64,000 nucleotides of DNA, taken from NCBI RefSeq assembly GCF_014648475.1, contig NZ_BMRE01000035.1:29833-93832 (forward strand). The letters run 5' to 3'. A model generated the notes under the pieces. It saw only the letters and a program-made list of their open reading frames with translations. It was not told where the DNA came from and did no database searches. The position numbers and the translations under genes were made by a program. Every line of letters begins with the position of its first letter. The first letter of the stretch is position 1. Source of the stretch: Lentzea flava. Its GTDB lineage: Bacteria > Actinomycetota > Actinomycetes > Mycobacteriales > Pseudonocardiaceae. Positions 40,740 to 51,348 of this stretch are shown piece after piece.

Positions 40740-40782
40740 GGTGTGGCTCCCCGGCAACAACGCCTCGGCGGGGAGCCACACC
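40740..40782 (-). terminator. Hairpin terminator after the metallo-hydrolase gene
   Basis: Exact 13-base arms ggtgtggctcccc (40740-40752) and ggggagccacacc (40770-40782), ending five bases from the stop codon of the leftward metallo-beta-lactamase-fold gene. The loop is 17 bases. Confidence 0.8.
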
Positions 40783-40787
40783 AGAGG

Positions 40788-41465
40788 TCACCAGCCGCGG
40801 GCGCGCCACTCCGCGAGCGACGGGCGTTCCTTGCCGAGCGTCGAGTCGTCGCCGTGGCCGGGGTAGAACCAGGTGTCGTCGGGCAGGACGGCGAACAGGC
40901 GGTCCTCCACGTCGTTGATCAGGGAGGCGAAGTTGTCCGGGGACGTGGTCTTTCCCACACCCCCCGGAAAGAGTGAATCTCCGGTGAAGAGGTGCGGGTG
41001 GCCCGCCGGGTCGTCGTAGAGGACGGCGATGGAGCCCGGCGTGTGGCCGCGCAGGTGGATGATCGAGAGCGGGACTTCGCCCACGTTGATGGTGTCGCCG
41101 TGGTCCACCAGGACGTCCGGTGGGACGGGGAGGACGGCGGCGTCCAGTTCGTGGGCGACGGTGTTCGAGCCGTGGGCGCCGGCCAGGGCTCCCAGCGCCT
41201 GCCAGTGATCGGCGTGCTGGTGCGTGGTCACGATCGTGCGCAGGCGCGGGCGGTTCGGGATGTGGCCGAGCAGGTCGGACAGGCGCTCGTAGTCGTTGGC
41301 CGCGTCGATGAGCAACGCCTCGTTCGTGGACCGGCAAACGAGCAGGTAGGCGTTGTTGTCCATCGGTCCGACGGAGATCTTCGTGATGGTCAGCGCGGCC
41401 AGGGTGCGGCGGGCCGCGGGGCCGTTCGGCTCAACGTGTCCGGTGTAGTTCTCGAGTACGTCCAC
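40788..41465 (-). CDS. Metallo-beta-lactamase-fold hydrolase (glyoxalase II-like)
   Basis: 225 residues from the GTG giving MDVLENYTGHVEPNG; an upstream start is possible but less conserved. The metal motif is TTHQHADHW, with further ligands in HLRGHTPGS, FTGDSLFPGG and YPGHGDD. SVGPMDNNAYLLVCRSTNEALLID in pieces is typical of an actinobacterial group beside uvrA, probably acting on a thioester such as S-lactoyl-mycothiol; that substrate is inference. UvrA lies only about 2 kb to the right, as in many actinomycetes. Confidence 0.85.
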   Translation of the reverse strand: MDVLENYTGHVEPNGPAARRTLAALTITKISVGPMDNNAYLLVCRSTNEALLIDAANDYERLSDLLGHIPNRPRLRTIVTTHQHADHWQALGALAGAHGSNTVAHELDAAVLPVPPDVLVDHGDTINVGEVPLSIIHLRGHTPGSIAVLYDDPAGHPHLFTGDSLFPGGVGKTTSPDNFASLINDVEDRLFAVLPDDTWFYPGHGDDSTLGKERPSLAEWRARGW

Positions 41466-41603
41466 GGTGGCAGACGGTAGTCGCTCGAAGGGGCGCAACG
41501 CACACCTTCAGGTTGCATACAGGTCTCACTCATAGGGTAAGTAAGGATCAAGCTTCGAGCCCCGAGTACGCCGAAAGAACCAACGAACAGGTCCCCGCCT
41601 CTC

Positions 41604-42752
41604 GTGATTCCAGCGCAACGACAAAAGCCCAGGACGGCCCGCAGGGTCAGCTGGGACGTCCTCCGAGTCGTCGCCATCGGGTGCGTGTTGCTTCACCACG
41701 CCACGCTCACGAGCGTCAGCAGCCACCCCGATCTCGGGCCGCTGCCGTTCGAGTTCCCGATGTCGATGGGCGCCAGCACGTTGATGGTCATCTCGGCCTT
41801 CTTCGCCTGCGCCTCGCTCGACAGCGGCCGGCCGGGGCGGTTCCTGTGGAGAAGACTCGCGCGTCTGCTGCCGGCGTACATGGCGGCCGTGCTGCTGACA
41901 TATGCCGTGCAGCGGTGGATCGCGCCTGAGGGGTGGAATCAGCTCGACGGCAGAGATGTCGTCTACAACCTGCTGCTGATCAACCAGTGGCTCCCGGACG
42001 TCAACATCGTCGACTTCGCGTACTGGACCGTGCCGGTGCAGATCGCCGCGTTCATCGCCGGTGCCGTGCTCGTCAAGCGCATGAGGGGCAGGAAGCTCCG
42101 GGTCTTCCTGTGGGCGCTCGTCGTCACGCCGCTGCTCCTGCGACCGTTGCTGGACCACTCGCACGCGCTTTTCGTGTTCTACAACGGTTTCGCGCTGCAC
42201 AGGGCGCAGCTGTTCGCCGCAGGGATCGCGATCTGGTTGTGGCACAAGCACCGGATGAGCACGCCGCACTTCGCCGCGCTGCTCGTTGCCACACTGATGG
42301 CCCAGGCGATTCACACGACCGAGTACGGTTCCACGCTCGGCTTCGGACTACTGCTACTCCTGGTGTGCGCCGCCGCGGCTGGACCCGATTGGGTGTTCTT
42401 CGCGCCGATCGCCACACCGGTCACGTGGCTCGCCGGCATCTCGTACGGGGTGTACCTCGTCCACCAGCAGATCGGCACCGTGGTGATGGACCGCATGCAC
42501 GCCGTTGGGCTGCGGTCCTGGTGGCTGGTCGCCGGTTTCCTCACCTCGGCACTGGTGCTGGGCTGGCTGATGACGAAGTTCGTCGAGCGGCCCGCGTACC
42601 GCCTGCTGACTCAGATCCAGTCGGGCAGTTCCGGCAGCTCACCGCGCAGGCCAGCGCCGCCGGTCCTGCCGGTCAGCCAGCCCAGGACGGCGCTGGCGGA
42701 CCCGCTCACCGAGCTGCGGCTGGTCGGGCCGTTGACGGTCCAGATGCGCTGA
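41604..42752 (+). CDS. Acyltransferase 3 family membrane protein (OafA/YrhL-like)
   Basis: 382 residues from a GTG start, with about ten membrane helices. The family's early motif is WDVLRVVAIGCVLLHHATLT with the paired His, followed by MGASTLMVISAFFAC and RLARLLPAYMAAV; the last helices contain ISYGVYLVHQQIG and FVERPAYRLL. Such proteins acylate cell-surface sugars or metabolites. After about residue 333 the frame runs 142 bases antisense into the isomerase-family gene, giving a Ser/Pro-rich tail that is probably not functional. Confidence 0.85.
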   Translation: MIPAQRQKPRTARRVSWDVLRVVAIGCVLLHHATLTSVSSHPDLGPLPFEFPMSMGASTLMVISAFFACASLDSGRPGRFLWRRLARLLPAYMAAVLLTYAVQRWIAPEGWNQLDGRDVVYNLLLINQWLPDVNIVDFAYWTVPVQIAAFIAGAVLVKRMRGRKLRVFLWALVVTPLLLRPLLDHSHALFVFYNGFALHRAQLFAAGIAIWLWHKHRMSTPHFAALLVATLMAQAIHTTEYGSTLGFGLLLLLVCAAAAGPDWVFFAPIATPVTWLAGISYGVYLVHQQIGTVVMDRMHAVGLRSWWLVAGFLTSALVLGWLMTKFVERPAYRLLTQIQSGSSGSSPRRPAPPVLPVSQPRTALADPLTELRLVGPLTVQMR

Positions 42753-43363
42753 GAGCCGTCGGGCAGGGTCACCTCGACGCTGAACGGGTCGACCCTGCCC
42801 TCGAACTGCTTCACGGCGTCGTCGAGGAACTCGTCGACGAAGTCGGCGGGCAGGTCGTCGAACCCGATGCCGTGGTCGAGGTCGATGAGGTGGATCCAGA
42901 CCTCGCGCAGGCGGAACAGCGGCACCTGGGACGCCGGGATCGGCTGCCCCTTCGGTGCCGTGACCTCCGCGCGCCACGAATGCGCAGGCATCTCGCGGCA
43001 CGCGGTGTCGAACCGCACGCACGCGGCGTCGAGATCGGCGCGCATCAGCTGCAGGTGGCGGCGTGAGCCCTCCTCGATGTCGGCGTCGCGATCGGCGCGC
43101 GACGCGTACGCCTGGTGCTCGACCCCGGTCCGTGCCCAGGTGAGCAGGTTCACCAGCGCGTCCGCGTTGCGCGCGAGGTGGGTGATGACGTGTCCGCGGG
43201 TCCATCCGGGGAGCAGGCTCGGACCGCGCACGGCGGTCTGGTCCAGCTCCTCGACGACCTCGTACAGCACGTCCGTCGCCTGGCGAACCGCGTTGATGTG
43301 CCGGTCGGGCACTCCGCGCGGTGCCGGTACGGAGGTGTGCTGCGTGGACGGCGTGTAGGTCAT
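42611..43363 (-). CDS. Maleylpyruvate isomerase family (mycothiol-dependent) protein
   Basis: 250 residues. The DinB-like four-helix start has SLLPGWTRGHVITHLARNADAL, which supplies a metal-binding His, and FRLREVWIHLIDLDHGIGF supplies further ligands; the C-terminal domain ends TVNGPTSRSSVSGSASAVLGWL in pieces, the MDMPI C-terminal type. The best known member isomerises maleylpyruvate with mycothiol; no gentisate genes are nearby, so the real substrate is open. It overlaps the convergent acyltransferase by 142 bases. Confidence 0.85.
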   Translation of the reverse strand: MTYTPSTQHTSVPAPRGVPDRHINAVRQATDVLYEVVEELDQTAVRGPSLLPGWTRGHVITHLARNADALVNLLTWARTGVEHQAYASRADRDADIEEGSRRHLQLMRADLDAACVRFDTACREMPAHSWRAEVTAPKGQPIPASQVPLFRLREVWIHLIDLDHGIGFDDLPADFVDEFLDDAVKQFEGRVDPFSVEVTLPDGSQRIWTVNGPTSRSSVSGSASAVLGWLTGRTGGAGLRGELPELPDWI

Positions 43364-43519
43364 GTGCTGCCTCTCCCCGACGTTGAGGCTTGAGATCGAA
43401 GTGACCAGCCTAGGAGTAAACCCAGCTCAGGGGAATGCGCCAGGCACCGGAACCGTTTTTGTCAGGGGTCGCCCCTAGCATGGTTGGCGGGTCGGTCGCA
43501 GACTCCGAATTGATGCTAG

Positions 43520-43541
43520 TACGCTTCGAACGCTTGTTCGG
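43520..43541 (+). promoter_or_regulatory. uvrA promoter with SOS (LexA) box
   Basis: TCGAACGCTTGTTCGG at 43526-43541 matches the actinobacterial LexA consensus CGAAC-N4-GTTCG exactly in both half-sites (43527-43531 and 43536-43540), and the arms extend to ctt...aag. The TACGCT box at 43520-43525 directly abuts it, so LexA would cover the transcription start. DNA damage should induce uvrA. Confidence 0.9.
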
Positions 43542-43588
43542 AAGAGTGTGGCGTGAGTGACCCGCCGATCGCAGCCGAAGGGACCCCA

Positions 43589-46468
<2,880 letters not shown>

Positions 46469-46564
46469 ACCCGCTGAGACGCCCGGCCGCATGACAGGTC
46501 GTCAGGAATTGGCGATCGGTGTGAGTTTTTGCCGAGAACCTGTCACTCGATCGAGCTATCCGGG

Positions 46565-47038
46565 ATGATGTCGGCCGTGTCACTCCACCGGTACCGTTTC
46601 CGCAGCGTGTGGCACGTCTGTGCGTCTCCGGCGGCCGTGTACGACGTGCTGTCCGACATCGCGAACTACCCGAAGTGGTGGCCCGAGGTCCGGTCGGCGA
46701 CCAAGATCGACGACGAGTCCGGTGTGCTCATCTGCCGTTCGTTCCTGCCGTTCGACCTGGTCGTGCAGGTGCGGCACAGCATCGCCAACCAGCAGGCAGG
46801 TCTCCTGCGCGCGACGTTGTCCGGTGATCTCGAAGGCTTCGCCAGCTGGGAGATCACCGGCCGCGACGGCGGGACCGACCTCGTGTTCGATCAGGAGGTC
46901 GTGGTCAACAAGCCCCTGTTGCGACGGCTGGTGCTGATCGCCAAGCCGTTCTTCCGCGGCAACCACGACCTGATGATGCGCGGGGGCCTCAAGGGGCTGA
47001 AGCAGGTCCTCGCCGACCGTGCGGCCAGCGAGTCCTGA
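46565..47038 (+). CDS. SRPBCC (polyketide cyclase/START-like) protein
   Basis: 157 residues. The single SRPBCC domain is clear: HVCASPAAVYDVLSDIANYPKWWPEV in pieces, then GLLRATLSGDLEGFASWEI and a C-terminal helix FFRGNHDLMMRGGLKGLKQVL. A hydrophobic cavity is expected. No partner gene is evident; the next gene is convergent with a 3-base gap. The start may be the ATG at 46565 or 46568, or the GTG at 46577. Confidence 0.8.
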   Translation: MMSAVSLHRYRFRSVWHVCASPAAVYDVLSDIANYPKWWPEVRSATKIDDESGVLICRSFLPFDLVVQVRHSIANQQAGLLRATLSGDLEGFASWEITGRDGGTDLVFDQEVVVNKPLLRRLVLIAKPFFRGNHDLMMRGGLKGLKQVLADRAASES

Positions 47039-47041
47039 CCT

Positions 47042-48235
47042 TCACCGCTGGTAGTCACCGATCTGGACGGCCAGCTTGTCGGTGGTGCGCACGCACTTCA
47101 GCGGGACCTGGGCGTGCGCGTAGCCGTCCTCGTACGGCCACGCGCAGGACCACTCGCCGGACTCCCAGAACAGGCCCTGTCCCTGGGGCTCGCCGGCCTT
47201 GATCGCGGCGTTGTAGCGATCCGCGATGTCGAGGGCGGCGGGGCAGCCGACCCCGTCCAGGTCGGTCACCTTGCTCTGCTCGGTGTCACGGCACACGACC
47301 GGCTCGAAGAGGCACGGGAACTCCCACGCCTTCCACACTTCCTTCGGCACGTCGCCGCACGGCATGTCGGTCTGCGCTTTCACGAACCGCCACGCGTCGT
47401 CCTTGTACTCGAACAGGGTCGGCATGTCGTTGGACTCGATCCGCGTGGTGCGCATCATCGCCAGCGTGTAGCGGTCCTGCTGGCACTTGACGTCGGCGTA
47501 GACCACGCCGTCCCCCGGCTTGTGCACCGCGGCCAGCACCTCCGGCGTCACGAAGTCGCACGGAGCGACCTTGACCTCCTTGACCGCCAGGTCGGCGGGG
47601 ACCGAGACCTCCTTCATCGTGGTGACGAGCTCGTCGGAAGTCTTGGTGAGGCGCGGCTTCTGCGCGTCGGTCGCGGCCGCGAGCTCGGCGAGTACCTTGG
47701 CCTGCTCGGGGGTCAGCCGGTGGCCGACGAACCGGAAGTCGATCTTCACACCGGCTTTCCGCGTGTGCTCCTCGATGATCGCGCGCACCTCGTCCGCGTT
47801 CTTGCCGCACGCGTCGGCGCCGTTGCGCGCGACCACCACCACTCGGTTCGTCTTGTCACCGCGGAACGGGTACGTGCGCGAGAAGTCGTCGATCGCCGCC
47901 AGGATCCCGCTGAGCAGCGTGGCCTTGCCGCTGGGCGTGATCGCGCGCGCGGCGTCACCGATCTTGGCCGCCTGCCCGGTGCCGGGGGAGACGAGCTCCG
48001 CGGTGTTCTGGCCGTCGCAGGCGCCACCGAAACGGCGCAGTGCCAAGGAATCGTCGGCGGCCATGTTCGAGGCGGCGGCACCGACGGCGTCGGCCACCTC
48101 GCGGAAGTCGGCGGATTCCGACGCGTCGATCAGGAACGTCGTGCGGTGATCCGGCGGCAGGAAGACCCAGAGCCCTCCGGTGACCAGCCCCAGCACCACG
48201 ACGACAGCGCCCGCCACCAGCAACCAGCGTTTCAC
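47042..48235 (-). CDS. Membrane-anchored vWA-like protein with intact MIDAS motif
   Basis: 397 residues from a GTG. One N-terminal helix (WLLVAGAVVVVLGLVTGGLWVF in pieces) anchors a von Willebrand A-like domain (30-220) with the metal-site motif DASES at 37-41. Shared with the upstream paralogue are LRRFGGACDGQNTAELV, GTGQ, SGKATLLSGI and NRVVVVARNGADAC. The C-terminal 170 residues carry eight cysteines (for example CDFV, KCQQD, PCGD, VCRD) and no recognised domain. The start overlaps the stop of the paralogue (GTGA), so both are made together. The function is unknown. Confidence 0.7.
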   Translation of the reverse strand: MKRWLLVAGAVVVVLGLVTGGLWVFLPPDHRTTFLIDASESADFREVADAVGAAASNMAADDSLALRRFGGACDGQNTAELVSPGTGQAAKIGDAARAITPSGKATLLSGILAAIDDFSRTYPFRGDKTNRVVVVARNGADACGKNADEVRAIIEEHTRKAGVKIDFRFVGHRLTPEQAKVLAELAAATDAQKPRLTKTSDELVTTMKEVSVPADLAVKEVKVAPCDFVTPEVLAAVHKPGDGVVYADVKCQQDRYTLAMMRTTRIESNDMPTLFEYKDDAWRFVKAQTDMPCGDVPKEVWKAWEFPCLFEPVVCRDTEQSKVTDLDGVGCPAALDIADRYNAAIKAGEPQGQGLFWESGEWSCAWPYEDGYAHAQVPLKCVRTTDKLAVQIGDYQR

Positions 48236-49395
48236 GACGTTCCCCCTGGACCCTTCGACCGCAACGACGTCAGCTCGCCCGTCATCTCCTGCGCCTTGGC
48301 GTTGTACGCCTCGGCGGCCTTGGAGTAGACGGCGAGCGGCTCCGTCAGGTTCCGCCCCGAACGAGCCGCGTCGAGCAACGTGCCGGCCGCTTCGATCACC
48401 GCTGCCTGCAGGCTGCGCAGGCTGACTGCCATGTCCCGCAACCGAACAGCCGCCTCCGAGCTGGTGCGGCCGTCGAGGTCCTTGATCTCGACGTCGACGA
48501 CGGCGTTGCGGGCCGCGGCCACCGCGGTCTCGGCCGTGTCGAACCGGCCGTCCTTCAGCGCGGCGGTGGCGGCGTTGAGCTTGTCCACGGTCGGGTTCAG
48601 CACGTTGACGACCGACTGCGACGACCGCAGCACCGGCTCGGTGATGGTGTACCAGTCGAGTACGCGCTTCAGATCGTCCGGCGAGTCCGTGAACGTCGGT
48701 TCCTGCGTCCCGAGCTGGGTGGTCAGCTTCCTCAGGTGCTCCCGGTCGCCGCTGACCTGGTAGCCGATGAACCGGAACTCGATGGTCAGGCCGGCGGCCG
48801 CGACCCGATCGCGGATCTGGGTCTGCACGAACTCGTCGTCGGGGTCGCACGCGTCCTTGCCGTGCCTCGTCACGACGATGATCCTGTTGACCTGCTTGGC
48901 GTTCTGCGACCACCCCGAGGTGAAGTCGCCGACCGCCTCGACGATTCCGCGCTGCAGCGTGGCTTTCGTGCCCTGCCGCACCGAGCGGGCGGCGTCGGCG
49001 ATCTGCTTGCGGTTTCCGGTGCCGAACTCGACCAGCTGCTTCGTGTTGTCGTCCGCGCCGCACTCGCCGCCGAAACTGCGCAGCGACTGGGAATCGCGCT
49101 CACCCGAGTTGCCGACGACGGCGCTGAGCGTGTTCATGACGCTCGTGAGGTCGCCCTCGGCCGAGTCGATCAGGAACGTCGTCTTGTAGAGGGGCGCGAA
49201 CATCGGCCGCACCCAGCGGAAGAAGACGAACACCCCCGCGGCGACCAGAACGACGACGAGCAGGATGATCAGGATCCGGTTCCGCCTGCGCCTCGCCGCG
49301 GGTCCGCCGATCTTCTCGTGCTTCTGCTCGATCGCGGACGACGTCGCCGACGACAGCTGATCTGCCGCGCTGACGGACAGCCGGATCTCGTCCAT
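48232..49395 (-). CDS. Membrane-anchored vWA-like paralogue with degenerate MIDAS
   Basis: 387 residues starting MDEIRLSVSAADQLS. A cytoplasmic N-terminus of 40 residues ends in RRRRNR before one helix (41-60). The vWA-like domain (70-260) matches the next gene segment by segment (LRSFGGECGADDNTKQLV, KATLQRGIVEAV, NRIIVVTRHGKDAC), but the metal-site motif is DSAEG at 77-81 instead of DxSxS. The C-terminal 120 residues are helical and coiled-coil-like (LKDGRFDTAETAVAAARNAV). A TATCTT box is seven bases before the ATG. The function is unknown. Confidence 0.7.
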   Translation of the reverse strand: MDEIRLSVSAADQLSSATSSAIEQKHEKIGGPAARRRRNRILIILLVVVLVAAGVFVFFRWVRPMFAPLYKTTFLIDSAEGDLTSVMNTLSAVVGNSGERDSQSLRSFGGECGADDNTKQLVEFGTGNRKQIADAARSVRQGTKATLQRGIVEAVGDFTSGWSQNAKQVNRIIVVTRHGKDACDPDDEFVQTQIRDRVAAAGLTIEFRFIGYQVSGDREHLRKLTTQLGTQEPTFTDSPDDLKRVLDWYTITEPVLRSSQSVVNVLNPTVDKLNAATAALKDGRFDTAETAVAAARNAVVDVEIKDLDGRTSSEAAVRLRDMAVSLRSLQAAVIEAAGTLLDAARSGRNLTEPLAVYSKAAEAYNAKAQEMTGELTSLRSKGPGGTS

Positions 49396-49408
49396 GCACC
49401 CGAAGATA
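49396..49408 (-). promoter_or_regulatory. Leaderless promoter of the vWA gene pair
   Basis: TATCTT (complement of 49403-49408) followed by seven bases and the ATG of the first vWA gene. No operator was seen. Confidence 0.45.
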
Positions 49409-49430
49409 TCGAGTTCGGGTGCAAAAGAAG

Positions 49431-50027
49431 TCAGGTTCGGCCGGACAGGTGCCGCACCAGCAACGCCAGCTGGGCCGCGTACTTCTCGGCGAACTCCGGT
49501 GTCGCGGGGTCTTCGCCGGTGATCTGGCTCGCGGTCTGCCGCAGGGTCAACGGTGCGGCGGCCGCGGCCATCAGCGCCAGCAGCAGCAGGCCTGGATCCA
49601 GGTCGGAGGGCAGCTCGCCGGCGGCTTGGCGGTCGCGCAGCTGGTCGACCTGGGCGCGCAGGAACTCCTCGTCGGTGGGTGGGCTGTCGCCCGCGAGGTT
49701 CGACCACGCCCACACCCGGCCCTGGTCGGTGAGCGCGGTCGCGACGAAGCTCGCCAGCACCTGGTCGAGCGGCTGGTCCTGGTGCGCCATCTCGGCGGCG
49801 GTGCCGTGCCAGCTGGTCGCGAGTTCCTTGTACAGGCCCTCTTTGCCGCCGAAGTAGTACGAGATCAGCTGCTTGTTCACGCCCGCGCGCGCCGCGATGT
49901 CCGTCGTGCGCGTGGCCGCGTAGCCCTTCGCGCCGAACTCCGCCGCGGCCGCCTCGATGATGCGGGCCCGCGTGCGTTCGGGGTCGCGTTTGCGCTCCGA
50001 GGCGCTGGGAGAGCGGCGTTGATCCAC
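49431..50027 (-). CDS. TetR-family transcriptional regulator
   Basis: About 198 residues. The helix-turn-helix is ARIIEAAAAEFGAKGYAATRT with VNKQLISYYFGGKEGLYKEL. GTG codons at 50033 and 50027 are in frame; the second lies six bases after the TACCGT box and fits a leaderless start. The C-terminal domain ends LALLVRHLSGRT. It faces an FAD monooxygenase gene across an inverted repeat, so it most likely represses that gene and itself. Confidence 0.9.
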   Translation of the reverse strand: MDQRRSPSASERKRDPERTRARIIEAAAAEFGAKGYAATRTTDIAARAGVNKQLISYYFGGKEGLYKELATSWHGTAAEMAHQDQPLDQVLASFVATALTDQGRVWAWSNLAGDSPPTDEEFLRAQVDQLRDRQAAGELPSDLDPGLLLLALMAAAAAPLTLRQTASQITGEDPATPEFAEKYAAQLALLVRHLSGRT

Positions 50028-50102
50028 CGTCACACGGTAGCCGACGGGCTGCGTTCAACCAACAGGTTGACTTAATCAACCGGCTGGTTGAAACTAGGTG
50101 AC
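50028..50102. promoter_or_regulatory. TetR operator between the regulator and the FAD monooxygenase
   Basis: caaccaacaggttga (50056-50070) and tcaaccggctggttg (50076-50090) pair at 13 of 15 positions around cttaa. Leftward TACCGT (complement of 50034-50039) is six bases before the GTG at 50027. The repeat lies between the two divergent genes, the usual place for a TetR operator. Confidence 0.65.
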
Positions 50103-51278
50103 ATGAGGATCGCAGTGGTTGGTGGAGGAATCGGCGGGCTGTGCCTGGCGCACGGGTTGCGCAAGGCCGGCGTGGACGTGGCGGTGTACGAGCGCGATCT
50201 GTCGCGCACGGACCGCCTGCAGGGGTATCGGGTGCACATCAACCCGCACGGGGCCGCGGCGCTGCGGGAGTGTCTGCCCGCGGCGAACTGGGAGCGGTTC
50301 GAGCGCAGTGCCGGGCACAGCGGCAACGGCTTCGGGTTCCTGACCGAGCAGCTCACACCGTTGCTGGTGCTCGATCCCGAGCAGGAGCAGCACTACTCGG
50401 CGAGCCGGATCACGCTCAGGCAGGTCCTGCTCGACGGGCTCGACGTGCAGTTCGGCAAGCGGTTCGAGCGGTACGAGCAGGGCGACGACATCACGCTGCA
50501 CTTCGAGGACGGCACGACCGCGTCGTGCGACGTGCTGGTCGGCGCGGACGGCATCCGGTCGCGGGTGCGCAAGCAGTACCTGCCGCACGCCGGCACCGAG
50601 GACGTCGGCGTCACGGCGATCGCGGGGAAGCTGTTCCTCGACGAGAACCCCTGGCTGCCGTCGGAGCTGGTCGTGCGTGCGAACTCGATCATCCCGACGG
50701 GCCGGGCCGGCATGTTCCTGGCGGCGCACGACGGCCTGGGCGTGACCGACAATCCGGACGACCCGTTGTTCGACAACGTGCGTCCCTACCTGATGTGGGC
50801 GTACGCGGCGGCGGACCTGACCGTCCACGATGGACTGGATCTGCAGCGCGAGGTGTTGTCCCGGATCTCGAGGTGGAGCCCTGAGCTGCAACGGATCGTC
50901 GCGGCCTCGCCCAGGGAGTCGATCAGCGAGTGGCGCATCCGCTCGTCCAGGCAGATCGACCGGTGGCAGCCGACCAATGTGACGTTGCTCGGCGACGCCA
51001 TCCACGCGATGACACCGATGAGAGGCATCGGGGCGAACATCGCGTTGCGGGACGCGCAGCTGCTCGCGCGGTGCATTGCCGAAGGTGGCGACGCCATCGC
51101 CCGGTACGAGAAGGAGATGTACGACTACGGGTTCGCGGCGGTCCGCGACTCGCTGCGCGCGGCGAAGCAGTTCGCCGACGGCGGTCCCGTGGCGCGGACG
51201 ATCTTCAAGACCGTGCTGCGGACCGCGAGTGCCGTCCCCGCGCTGAAGCGTGCGATGTTCACAGCTCAGGGGGACTGA
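50103..51278 (+). CDS. FAD-dependent monooxygenase (TetX/PHBH-like)
   Basis: 391 residues. The FAD site is MRIAVVGGGIGGLCLAHGLRKAG with GxGxxG, an ERD ribose-binding acid (VAVYERD), the DG motif CDVLVGADGIRSRVR and the GD motif VTLLGDAIHAMTPMRGIGANIAL. These are the marks of single-component aromatic hydroxylases that use NAD(P)H. The substrate is unknown. A divergent TetR regulator suggests induction by the substrate, as in resistance or catabolic genes. Confidence 0.9.
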   Translation: MRIAVVGGGIGGLCLAHGLRKAGVDVAVYERDLSRTDRLQGYRVHINPHGAAALRECLPAANWERFERSAGHSGNGFGFLTEQLTPLLVLDPEQEQHYSASRITLRQVLLDGLDVQFGKRFERYEQGDDITLHFEDGTTASCDVLVGADGIRSRVRKQYLPHAGTEDVGVTAIAGKLFLDENPWLPSELVVRANSIIPTGRAGMFLAAHDGLGVTDNPDDPLFDNVRPYLMWAYAAADLTVHDGLDLQREVLSRISRWSPELQRIVAASPRESISEWRIRSSRQIDRWQPTNVTLLGDAIHAMTPMRGIGANIALRDAQLLARCIAEGGDAIARYEKEMYDYGFAAVRDSLRAAKQFADGGPVARTIFKTVLRTASAVPALKRAMFTAQGD

Positions 51279-51348
51279 AAAAAGTTTGAACCGACCTGGC
51301 GTCCCGTACGTGTGGAAGGCGTTGGAGGGACTGGCCAGGAGGTTCGAG

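Noticed and set aside
46492..46545. tgacaggt/acctgtca inverted repeat between uvrA and the SRPBCC gene as a terminator
   Set aside because: The arms are only eight bases and separated by 38 bases, too loose to support a function.
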